15,353 nucleotides of DNA. Source: Oscillospiraceae bacterium. Lineage in GTDB: Bacteria > Bacillota > Clostridia > Oscillospirales > UBA929. The notes under the pieces are model-generated. The model did not search any database. It was not told where the DNA came from and was given only the letters and a program-made list of their open reading frames with translations. The position numbers were made by a program, and so were the translations under genes. The number at the start of each line of letters is the position of its first letter. Positions within the stretch are counted from its first letter, which is position 1. Location of the stretch: the NCBI GenBank assembly GCA_009784085.1, contig WRCJ01000037.1, positions 1 to 15,353 on the forward strand. The letters run 5' to 3'. Shown piece after piece: positions 1 through 6,159 of the stretch.

Positions 1-300
1 CCCGTGATTATGTTACCTTTTTCGATACCTTTAAGCTACTTTTGCTATGTTCTGCCTTGTTTCGTCATGGGCTAACTCGAAAATTCCTTGTTCACTATGA
101 TTATTTCCGAAACTTGGGTTAGCATAACGATTCTTCCTCTCTGTTTTTTTGTTGGCCTATCGAAGCCATTTCCACCATACCACATCTTTTTCAGCTTGTC
201 AAATAAGTTAGGTTCCGCGATGACCTGAAATTAAATTACTGATTTATCTTGACGGTCATTTGTCGATTGTGTTATACTGTGTTCAGGAAGGGGGAGCGTA
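1..300. other. AT-rich region with no convincing gene, interior of mobile element
   Basis: This stretch is clearly richer in A and T than the chromosome to the right of the tRNA. No open frame with a start codon and ribosome binding site is visible. One frame is open from the left edge to a TAG at 120-122 (39 codons, hydrophobic middle), so the tail of a gene lying to the left cannot be excluded, but I recognise nothing in it. The right part (249-300) carries the promoter and ribosome binding site of the XRE regulator. No copy of the tRNA-Ser 3' end is present, so the opposite attachment site is not here. Confidence 0.5.
249..278 (+). promoter_or_regulatory. Sigma-A type promoter for XRE regulator and integrase
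   Basis: TTGACG at 249-254 and TATACT at 273-278 are separated by 18 bp, followed by a purine-rich ribosome binding site (AGGAAGGGGGAG) before the GTG start at 301. A 9-bp palindrome TGACGGTCA (250-258) overlaps the -35 hexamer and could be an operator for the XRE protein; that role is inferred from position only. Confidence 0.6.
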
Positions 301-915
301 GTGGAATTCAAAGACAGGATAAAGGAACTGCGACGAGAGTTAGACCAAAGCACAACGGAACTGGGTGCTATGCTCGGCAAATCAGATGCGGCAATCAGGA
401 TGTGGGAAACAGGAAAAAGCAAGCCGGATGCTGACACCTTGGTTAAGCTGTCTTTCTACTTTGATTGTTCAGTGGATTATCTGTTAGGTCTTTCAGACTA
501 TAGGAACGACGTAACACAGCGGGAAATTGAATCAACGGTTTTAGATACCTATAAACCATTATTAAACTTCATGGAACGAAAAAATTTCCTTGCTTCACTG
601 AAACATTTTTTGGACAGTCTCGGGGAAATTGGCTGTACAAGAACACGGGATGATGCAATTTTATTGATAGGCGCGTTATTAACTAATTGCGGGAACCAAG
701 CGTTGCTATGTCAAGAAATTCGGTGTTCCACAAAAACAGAACATGATGCTTATTTTGCGTTCTTGCGGCTGTATGAGGAATGTGGGCCTTTGCTGATGGG
801 GTATAGGGATTCGCTGACAGGGGCGGCTAAATCAGCAAACAGGAAATTGACGCCTTTCGGTAAATGGATGGATGGTATTAAGGACTTGGCAAATAAAGAG
901 CAGGGGGGTGACTGA
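301..915 (+). CDS. XRE-family HTH transcriptional regulator of the mobile element
   Basis: A 204-residue protein whose residues about 4-65 form a Cro/C1-type helix-turn-helix: the segments ELGAMLGKSDAAIRMWETG (helices 2-3) and DADTLVKLSFYFDCSVDYLLG are typical of the family. Residues 70-204 form a C-terminal region I do not recognise; it is not an S24 peptidase domain, so LexA-like self-cleavage is unlikely. The start is GTG at 301, chosen for the strong ribosome binding site just upstream. The gene lies 2 bp ahead of the integrase and probably shares its transcript, so a plausible role is control of integrase expression and excision. Base composition matches the AT-rich left flank. An alternative is a phage-type repressor; the window does not show which class of element this is. 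Confidence 0.85.
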   Translation: MEFKDRIKELRRELDQSTTELGAMLGKSDAAIRMWETGKSKPDADTLVKLSFYFDCSVDYLLGLSDYRNDVTQREIESTVLDTYKPLLNFMERKNFLASLKHFLDSLGEIGCTRTRDDAILLIGALLTNCGNQALLCQEIRCSTKTEHDAYFAFLRLYEECGPLLMGYRDSLTGAAKSANRKLTPFGKWMDGIKDLANKEQGGD

Positions 916-917
916 CA

Positions 918-2102
918 ATGCCAGCACGTAAGAACAGCCGCGCCACGCAAGGTGGCGGAACCATCCGAAAACGCAAAGATGGTACATGGGAGGCACGCTA
1001 CACACTTCCCCGTGACCCGGGAACGGGAAAACAAGTGCAAAAGTCTATCTATGGGAAGACACAGAAGGAAGTCGCGCAGAAGCTACGACAGGTGGCAAAG
1101 GACATATATGACGGCGTACATTTTGAACCCTCTCGGCTGAATGTCGGGCAGTGGCTTGATATTTGGCTTGCGGAATACATCGGCAACGTCAAGCCGTTCA
1201 CGGTGGCCTCCTACAACACACAGGTAAACGTCCATATAAAACCCGAGTTGGGAGCAACCAAGCTATCCGCGCTGACTACGCACAACATACAAGTGTTCTA
1301 CAATACCCTGCAACGGGGTAAGGATGAAAAAGCGGGACTGTCCCCGAAAACAATCAAGAACATTCACGGTGTACTGCATAAGGCATTGGCACAGGCTGTC
1401 AAATTCAATTACATTAAATTCAACCCCTCGGACGCCTGTACGCTTCCACGGTGGGAGCGGAAAGAAATAAAGCCTTTAGAGGGAGCGGAGGTGTCCGCTT
1501 TTCTAAAGGCCATTGACGGGCATAAATATGAGACGGTCTACACGGTGACGCTTTTTACTGGGATGCGGCAGGGTGAGGCTCTGGGGCTTACATGGCCGTG
1601 TGTGGATTTCGAGCGGGGGACTATTCTGATAAATAGGCAACTTCAAAAGGAAAAGAAAAAAGGTGGTCACTATCAGTTGGTCACTATAAAAAACGATAAG
1701 GCGCGGTGCATTACGCCCCCTCCCTCAATCATGAAGGCTCTGCGAAAGCACCAACGCACTCAAATGGAATGGCAGTTAAAGGCTGGTGAGGTCTGGGGCA
1801 ATGACATGAATCTTGTTTTTACGAATGAAGTTGGCGGTCATTTGGCGCACTTCACGGTGTACAAGCAATTTAAGGACATCGTTTCTGCTTTGAAACTGTC
1901 GGAGGCTCGATTTCATGACTTGCGACACTCTTACGCGGTGGCTGCGCTCGAATCCGGGATTGACGTGAAGACGGTTCAAGAAAATCTTGGACATCACGCG
2001 GCGGCGTTCACGTTGGACGTGTACGGTCATGTTTCGGAGCGGATGAAGCAGGAGAGCGCGGCGCGGATGGAGGCGTACATCAGTGGCGTAAAAAATCTGT
2101 AA
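918..2102 (+). CDS. Tyrosine recombinase (integrase) next to tRNA-Ser
   Basis: A 394-residue site-specific recombinase that would insert and excise the element by strand exchange at att sites. An N-terminal arm-type DNA-binding region (about 12-66, GGGTIRKRKDGTWEARY) is followed by a SAM-like core-binding domain (about 74-180) and the catalytic domain (about 185-390). All expected catalytic residues are visible: Arg217 (TGMRQGEAL), a beta-hairpin Lys near 258, His333 and Arg336 (RFHDLRHSY), His359 (LGHH) and the nucleophile Tyr369 (DVYGH). Length and order match the Tn916/ICE and temperate phage integrases of Firmicutes. It starts at ATG 918 behind AGGGGGG and ends 78 bp from the tRNA-Ser 3' end, the usual position for an integrase beside its attachment site. 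No excisionase gene is seen in the window. The protein appears intact. Confidence 0.95.
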   Translation: MPARKNSRATQGGGTIRKRKDGTWEARYTLPRDPGTGKQVQKSIYGKTQKEVAQKLRQVAKDIYDGVHFEPSRLNVGQWLDIWLAEYIGNVKPFTVASYNTQVNVHIKPELGATKLSALTTHNIQVFYNTLQRGKDEKAGLSPKTIKNIHGVLHKALAQAVKFNYIKFNPSDACTLPRWERKEIKPLEGAEVSAFLKAIDGHKYETVYTVTLFTGMRQGEALGLTWPCVDFERGTILINRQLQKEKKKGGHYQLVTIKNDKARCITPPPSIMKALRKHQRTQMEWQLKAGEVWGNDMNLVFTNEVGGHLAHFTVYKQFKDIVSALKLSEARFHDLRHSYAVAALESGIDVKTVQENLGHHAAAFTLDVYGHVSERMKQESAARMEAYISGVKNL

Positions 2103-2142
2103 AGGGTAAAACAAAGGGTAAATCACTGATTTCGGACATAGA

Positions 2143-2177
2143 AAAAACCTTAGAACCATTGCGGCTCTAAGGTTTTT
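2143..2177. terminator. Bidirectional intrinsic terminator between integrase and tRNA-Ser
   Basis: A 12-bp stem (2143-2154 pairing with 2166-2177), extended by two more pairs past one mismatch, encloses a short loop. A-rich and T-rich ends flank it on both sides, so it can end transcription from the integrase (plus) and from tRNA-Ser (minus). Confidence 0.85.
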
Positions 2178-2180
2178 CGT

Positions 2181-2208
2181 TGGCGGAGAAGGAGGGATTT
2201 GAACCCTC
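2181..2208. other. Candidate attachment site (attR) in the tRNA-Ser 3' end
   Basis: Integrases of this family commonly recombine at the T arm and acceptor part of a tRNA gene, restoring the 3' end from the element. The integrase ends 78 bp away and base composition changes across the tRNA, so the core is expected here. The exact crossover cannot be set without the other end of the element. Confidence 0.4.
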
Positions 2209-2271
2209 GCGCCGGTCTCCCGACCTACACCCTTAGCAGGGGCGCCTCTTCGACCACTTGAGTACTTCTCC
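2181..2271 (-). tRNA. tRNA-Ser (anticodon GCU)
   Basis: Read on the minus strand, the 91-nt gene starts GGAGAAG at 2271 and ends CTTCTCC, G discriminator and encoded CCA at 2181. The anticodon GCT is at 2237-2235 in the loop CTGCTAA. The long variable arm (class II) and the T arm GAGGG-TTCAAAT-CCCTC identify tRNA-Ser. It is almost identical to what I recall of the B. subtilis tRNA-Ser(GCU). Its 3' end faces the integrase, consistent with use as the integration target. Confidence 0.97.
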
Positions 2272-2367
2272 ATGGCAAAGTTTTTGACAAACATATTCTA
2301 TTTGGTATACTGGGTATCGGCCTATCAGGGATGGCCCATTGGGGCTGCCGGGCGGGTTACTGGGTAT

Positions 2368-2396
2368 ATTATAATCGATATCGAGGCAATAATCAA
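2368..2396 (-). promoter_or_regulatory. Promoter for tRNA-Ser
   Basis: On the minus strand TTGATT (2396-2391) and TATAAT (2373-2368) are spaced by 17 bp, about 97 bp upstream of the mature tRNA 5' end and just after the GerMN lipoprotein stop codon. This implies a 5' leader removed by RNase P. Confidence 0.55.
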
Positions 2397-2404
2397 GTGC
2401 TTTT

Positions 2405-3313
2405 TCAAGACAGGGGTTCATTCAGCTGTACGGGGCCGTAGGCTTGCGCTATCTGGCCTTCCTCCAAGAATTGCACCGCCTGGACGTTGTGTAGGACAGT
2501 CAGCGATTGGACGACGGATCGGATGGCCAGCTCGTGCGTATAGGGTGGCTGCTCGGCATAGAACGCGGCTGCCAAGTTGACATAACATATTTCCTCTTCG
2601 GTCGATATACTGAGCAGCTGTGCCTCTTCGGGCAGGGTAGACGTCAGATCCTGGGAGGTGGGGCCGCCCAACAATCCTTCCAGCACATAGCGTTCCATCG
2701 CCTCGGTCTCGTGGAGGATCACCCAGCGGTCTTCCGGGGCCAGCGCCATTGTTTCCGGATCGATAAAGAATAGCGAGAGTTTTTGGTCCACAGGCTTGAG
2801 GACGAGCGCATCCCGCGGGAAGTCGGCGATGGAAAAGCGGCTTTTCCCCGATGGGGGCCATGCCGCGCCGCCCACCCAGAACTGTACGCTCGAGACTTCG
2901 GGCAAAGCGCAAAGGCTCAGCGTGAGGCAGGCTTGCGCCAGCGTGAGGGCGGGGCCGGACAATGAAGTGAACTCCCCGGAGAGATTGACGGTGAGCAGGC
3001 CATCGTGCAACTCGTATGAGGACATGCTTGTGCCGGCAGGGAAGGGGGAGCGCAAGGTTTCTTCGTCCGGCGGCGGCGCCATGATTTGCTCCAGGATAAA
3101 GGCGATCGTGTCGTTTTGGTCGCTTACAAGATACCTGGCTTCCACCAAAGCATCGGTATAGGCGTTCGTGGGCCAATCGGTGAGGTAATAGACGGGGGTC
3201 GATCCCTCCGGGGGCATGCTGGGAACGGCGACATCCGCGCAGGCGGACAGGGATCCTAGCAGACACCCCCACAGGCAACCCAACAGGCATAGAGCCAACA
3301 TGAACCTTCTCAT
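2405..3313 (-). CDS. Lipoprotein with two GerMN domains, last gene of the two-component operon
   Basis: A 302-residue exported lipoprotein. Residues 1-24 form a signal peptide (MRRF followed by a Leu/Cys-rich core) with lipobox LSAC and lipidated Cys25, so it should be anchored on the outer face of the membrane. Two GerMN (sporulation and germination) domains follow, about 40-148 and 178-286; each has the family pattern of a helix near a Gly/Pro stretch (LEQIMAPPPDEE; LEGLLGGPTSQDL), a strand ending in VNLS or VNLA, and a C-terminal VQFWVGG or VQFLEEG strand. GerM of B. subtilis has a similar two-domain arrangement. The ATG overlaps the kinase stop by 4 bp and its ribosome binding site lies in the kinase 3' end. 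The position beside a kinase suggests it modulates the sensor or acts on the envelope; this is inference. Confidence 0.85.
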   Translation of the reverse strand: MRRFMLALCLLGCLWGCLLGSLSACADVAVPSMPPEGSTPVYYLTDWPTNAYTDALVEARYLVSDQNDTIAFILEQIMAPPPDEETLRSPFPAGTSMSSYELHDGLLTVNLSGEFTSLSGPALTLAQACLTLSLCALPEVSSVQFWVGGAAWPPSGKSRFSIADFPRDALVLKPVDQKLSLFFIDPETMALAPEDRWVILHETEAMERYVLEGLLGGPTSQDLTSTLPEEAQLLSISTEEEICYVNLAAAFYAEQPPYTHELAIRSVVQSLTVLHNVQAVQFLEEGQIAQAYGPVQLNEPLS

Positions 3314-4803
3314 AACGGTTTACCCTCGTGCAACGGTTTGCCCTCGCTCTCCGCGTCTTTTCGCTTCGTAACCGGAAATGTCACGGTCACGCGGGTGCCC
3401 TTCCCCATCGTGCTGTCCAAGCGGATGTCCCCGCCGTACTTCGAGAGGGTGTCCCGCACGATGGATAGCCCAAGCCCCGCGCCGCCGGCTTCGCGGGATC
3501 GGGTCTTGTCGACGCGGTAGAAACGCTCAAACACGCGGGGCAACTCTTCCTCAGGGATGCCCACGCCGTTGTCCTCCACGATCAATTTGACGGTCCCCTC
3601 CCTCTTGAAGAGGAGGATGCGGACCTGCCCGCCCGTTTTGTTGTATTTGATCGCGTTTTCCACCAGATTGAACACGATTTGATACAGGCCGTCCGCGTTG
3701 GCGTCGATCAGGGCATCGTCGGCCATGCTGGGCTTGAGTTCAATGCTGTAATGATCGGATAGGGCTGCCAAGCGTCTGATGGCGAGGGACACCACGGTTT
3801 TGACATTGACTACGCGCACCGGATCGAAGAATTCGGCGTCCAACCGCGTCAAGGCGAGAAGCTTGCCAGTCAGGCGGGACAGCCGGTCGCTCTCATCGCC
3901 GATGTCCGCCACGAATTCCCTGATTTTGTCGGTCTCGATGCTGGGGTTTTGCAGGATGGAGTCCGTGAGCAGGCGGATGGCGGACAGCGGCGTCTTCAGT
4001 TCGTGGGAGGCGTCGGCCACAAAACGCCGGCGGGTCGCCTCGGTTTTCTGCAGGCGGCCGGTCAGCTCGTTGAATTCGTCGGCCAGGCTGGCCAGCTCGT
4101 CCCGGCCGCGCATGGGGACGCGGTGGCTGTACTCGCCCTCGCGCACCAGGCGAATCCCGCGCAGCAGATCGCGCAGGCGCCGGGAGAGCGCGAACGATAC
4201 GATGACGCTCAAGACAGCGACCACCACCGCGATGATCGCCGAGATGCTGGCGAGGTTGTTCTGCAATGATTTCAGGATGAGGGCCTGATCGGAGTCGTAT
4301 TCGTATAGGTAGACCGCGCCGGATATTTGCCCGCGGTTGACGACGGGTACGGTGGCGCGGCTCTCGAAGGCGCCCTCCGCGTACTGGCTCGCGAAGAAAT
4401 CGTTGCTTGTCAGCGCGCGGAAGACTTCGGGCAGCATGGCATATTTCCCCAGCATGGGATCGGACACGGCGTTGTCGAATACCACGAGCCCGTCGGCGTC
4501 GGTCACCACGATGCGGGACATGTTCTGGTTGCCCAGGATTTTCATAATCTGCTCGACGTCACGGGGTACCAAGACTTCCAGGGTGGCCAACGACGAGGCG
4601 ATATACCCGGCGCGCGTGTTCAGCTCGGCTTCCTTGGATGTGTAAATCAGATGTTGGAATTCCATAACGGGGTAGGAGTTGAGCAGAGCCAGCATCAGGA
4701 TGATAATGGCGATGTAGGACAAAGCGGTCTTGCGCTGGTACCGCCCGGAAAATGTCTGCCTCTTCCTCTTCGCGCGGGCAGTGTGCTTCCCCTTCTTGGC
4801 CAT
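3310..4803 (-). CDS. Membrane sensor histidine kinase (HAMP-HisKA-HATPase, WalK/PhoR-like)
   Basis: A 497-residue sensor that would autophosphorylate on a His and pass phosphate to the adjacent regulator. A very basic N-terminus (1-26) precedes transmembrane segment 1 (about 27-47), an extracellular sensing domain (about 48-182, Cache-like in appearance), transmembrane segment 2 (about 186-207), HAMP (about 207-258), the H-box DASHELKTPLSAIR with His267, the N-box NLVENAIKY (Asn383), G1 box DNGVGIP (411-417), F-box FERFYRVD and G2 box GAGLGLSIV (441-449). No intracellular PAS domain is present, unlike B. subtilis WalK. It starts 3 bp after the regulator stop. The C-terminus ends in a tandem repeat (EGKPLH then EGKPL) arising from an 18-bp DNA duplication. 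Confidence 0.93.
   Translation of the reverse strand: MAKKGKHTARAKRKRQTFSGRYQRKTALSYIAIIILMLALLNSYPVMEFQHLIYTSKEAELNTRAGYIASSLATLEVLVPRDVEQIMKILGNQNMSRIVVTDADGLVVFDNAVSDPMLGKYAMLPEVFRALTSNDFFASQYAEGAFESRATVPVVNRGQISGAVYLYEYDSDQALILKSLQNNLASISAIIAVVVAVLSVIVSFALSRRLRDLLRGIRLVREGEYSHRVPMRGRDELASLADEFNELTGRLQKTEATRRRFVADASHELKTPLSAIRLLTDSILQNPSIETDKIREFVADIGDESDRLSRLTGKLLALTRLDAEFFDPVRVVNVKTVVSLAIRRLAALSDHYSIELKPSMADDALIDANADGLYQIVFNLVENAIKYNKTGGQVRILLFKREGTVKLIVEDNGVGIPEEELPRVFERFYRVDKTRSREAGGAGLGLSIVRDTLSKYGGDIRLDSTMGKGTRVTVTFPVTKRKDAESEGKPLHEGKPL
3314..3349 (-). repeat. 18-bp tandem duplication at the kinase 3' end
   Basis: Two 18-bp units (3314-3331 and 3332-3349) with a few mismatches encode the last residues of the kinase twice. 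Each unit carries GAGGG, which is the Shine-Dalgarno sequence for the overlapping GerMN lipoprotein gene, so that site is also duplicated. Confidence 0.8.
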
Positions 4804-4806
4804 GCC

Positions 4807-5508
4807 TCACGTGTTTCCTTGGTTGGCGTCTGCCTTGCAGTAGTAGCCCACGCCCCATTTCGTCAACAGGTATTCCGGACGGGCGGGGTTTTTCTCCAAC
4901 TTCTCGCGCAGGCGGCGCACATGTACGTCGACAGTGCGGATGTCGCCGGGGTATTCGTAGCCCCAGACGATATTGAGCAGGCTCTCCCGGGTGTACACCC
5001 GGCCCAGGTTGCGCATGAGCAGCTCCATCAAGTCAAATTCCTTGGCTGTCAGGTCGACGGATCGCCCATTGGCCGAGGCGCTGCGTTCCGCCAAGTTGAG
5101 CTGGATGCTTCCGAGGCACAGTAGCTCAACGGGCGCGCGCTGGCCTTGCGCGCCGACACGCCGCAAGATGGCCCTGATGCGCACTTTCAGCTCCATGATG
5201 TTGAAGGGCTTGGTGACATAGTCGTCGGCGCCGTACTCGAAACCGATCAGCTTGTCGGTGTCCTCGCTGCGCGCGGTCAGCATGATGATGGGTACCGAGG
5301 AAAACTCCCGGATGCGGCGGCAAGCCTCCAGCCCGTCTATTTTCGGCATCATCAGATCCAAGATGATGAGATCGTAGTGGCTGTCGCGGGCCAACCGCAC
5401 GGCGTCCTCGCCGTCGTAGCAGCCTTCGGCTTCGTATCCCTCGTGCTCCAAATTGAAGATAATGCCCTTGACCAGAAGCTTTTCGTCGTCCACGACAAGA
5501 ATTCTCAT
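4807..5508 (-). CDS. OmpR/PhoB-family response regulator
   Basis: A 233-residue two-domain transcription factor. The receiver domain (1-120) has the acidic pair Asp7-Asp8, phospho-acceptor Asp51 (LIILDLMMP), Thr78 (MLTAR) and Lys100 (VTKPF). The C-terminal winged-helix domain (about 128-228) has the recognition segment RTVDVHVRRLREKLE and the wing ending WGVGYY. The overall likeness is to the WalR/ResD/PhoP branch. The ATG at 5508 is behind a strong GGAGG 8 bp upstream. It is the partner of the kinase directly downstream (3-bp gap); its targets are unknown, though the envelope genes around it (GerMN lipoprotein, carboxypeptidase homologue, rodA) are candidates. Confidence 0.94.
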   Translation of the reverse strand: MRILVVDDEKLLVKGIIFNLEHEGYEAEGCYDGEDAVRLARDSHYDLIILDLMMPKIDGLEACRRIREFSSVPIIMLTARSEDTDKLIGFEYGADDYVTKPFNIMELKVRIRAILRRVGAQGQRAPVELLCLGSIQLNLAERSASANGRSVDLTAKEFDLMELLMRNLGRVYTRESLLNIVWGYEYPGDIRTVDVHVRRLREKLEKNPARPEYLLTKWGVGYYCKADANQGNT

Positions 5509-5512
5509 ACTG

Positions 5513-5583
5513 TCATCCTCCGGTTCCTATTTATGACTTCATGGCTTCATGACTTCAAGACTTCGTGACTTCATCCTCCGGTT
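5513..5583. repeat. 8-bp tandem array flanked by 13-bp direct repeats between comEA-like gene and regulator
   Basis: Five imperfect copies of an 8-bp unit (consensus CATGACTT on the plus strand, about 5531-5570) lie between two perfect 13-bp copies of TCATCCTCCGGTT (5513-5525 and 5571-5583). On the minus strand one 13-mer holds the last codons and stop of the comEA-like gene and the other supplies the GGAGG ribosome binding site of the response regulator. Confidence 0.85.
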
Positions 5584-6068
5584 TTGATCAGCGGCAGCAA
5601 CGCTTCCAGCTTTTTAGGCCCGATGCCGGACACCTGGATGATGTCCCCCGGGGCGGCAAAGGGGCCGTTCGCGTTTCGGTAATCGACGATTCTCTGCGCC
5701 AGGACCGGGCCGATGCCCGGCAGGTCGGTCAGCTCCTCGGCGCCTGCCGCGTTGATGTCGATGCGCCCGTCGCGGACTGTGGGCTGGGGGGTTGGCGGCG
5801 CCGGGGTCGCGTCGCCGCTTGTCGTTGCGGCGGAAGGCTGTGGCGGGGCGGCGGGGTCCGTACCGGGCTGCGTGCCGGGATCCGTACCGGGCTCCGCGCT
5901 GGGGGCATCCAGCACGGCGAAGGAGGGTTCGTCGATCGGCTGGGAGTCCTCGGTGAGAATGGCGTAGGTGCCGCTCTGGGTATGGCCGCCCATCCAATAC
6001 CCCAGCGAAAAGGTGGCAAACAACGCGCACAACATGATGGTCAGGTGGGGGAGCTTGATTTTCCGCAT
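5571..6068 (-). CDS. comEA: ComEA-like helix-hairpin-helix DNA-binding protein
   Basis: A 165-residue membrane-anchored protein. Residues about 8-28 form a single N-terminal transmembrane segment, residues about 55-98 a Pro/Ala/Thr/Gly-rich linker, and residues about 103-162 the paired helix-hairpin-helix DNA-binding domain (INAAGAEELTDLPGIGP and GDIIQVSGIGPKKLEALLP). This is the architecture of ComEA, which binds incoming DNA outside the membrane during natural transformation. The start at 6068 follows GAGGTG. No comEC lies in the window, so competence is not proven; stand-alone ComEA-like proteins are common in Clostridia. The 3' end runs through an 8-bp repeat array into the response regulator, with which it probably shares a transcript. 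The linker contains a 12-bp repeat encoding PGTD/PGTQ. Confidence 0.88.
   Translation of the reverse strand: MRKIKLPHLTIMLCALFATFSLGYWMGGHTQSGTYAILTEDSQPIDEPSFAVLDAPSAEPGTDPGTQPGTDPAAPPQPSAATTSGDATPAPPTPQPTVRDGRIDINAAGAEELTDLPGIGPVLAQRIVDYRNANGPFAAPGDIIQVSGIGPKKLEALLPLIKTGG
5857..5892 (-). repeat. 12-bp tandem repeat in the comEA linker
   Basis: Three 12-bp units (5857-5868, 5869-5880, 5881-5892), the outer two identical, encode the PGTD-PGTQ-PGTD part of the proline-rich linker. Confidence 0.8.
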
Positions 6069-6091
6069 TACTACACCTCAAAAAATCACCC

Positions 6092-6116
6092 GCCTCCCTT
6101 GCGCCCTGCGGGAGGC
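6092..6116. promoter_or_regulatory. Inverted repeat over the dacA -35 in the divergent comEA/dacA spacer
   Basis: GCCTCCC (6092-6098) and GGGAGGC (6110-6116) form a perfect 7-bp inverted repeat with an 11-bp spacer that contains the dacA -35 hexamer. It could be an operator. In minus-strand RNA it would be a hairpin followed five bases later by six U, upstream of comEA, so an attenuator is an alternative reading. Confidence 0.4.
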
Positions 6117-6127
6117 TTTGATATAAT
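6099..6127 (+). promoter_or_regulatory. Promoter of the carboxypeptidase homologue
   Basis: TTGCGC (6099-6104) and a perfect TATAAT (6122-6127) are spaced 17 bp apart. The ribosome binding site AAGGGAG (6146-6152) and ATG at 6160 follow at normal distances. Confidence 0.7.
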
Positions 6128-6159
6128 GGATTGTATCATGTAAAGAAGGGAGTGCTGTC

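Noticed and set aside
3..122. Partial gene running in from the left edge
   Set aside because: 39 open codons at most, no recognisable family and typical of chance in an AT-rich stretch; mentioned only in the description of the region.
4327..5124. Plus-strand frame of 265 codons opposite the kinase and regulator
   Set aside because: Antisense shadow of two genes with full domain sets, and it crosses their junction.
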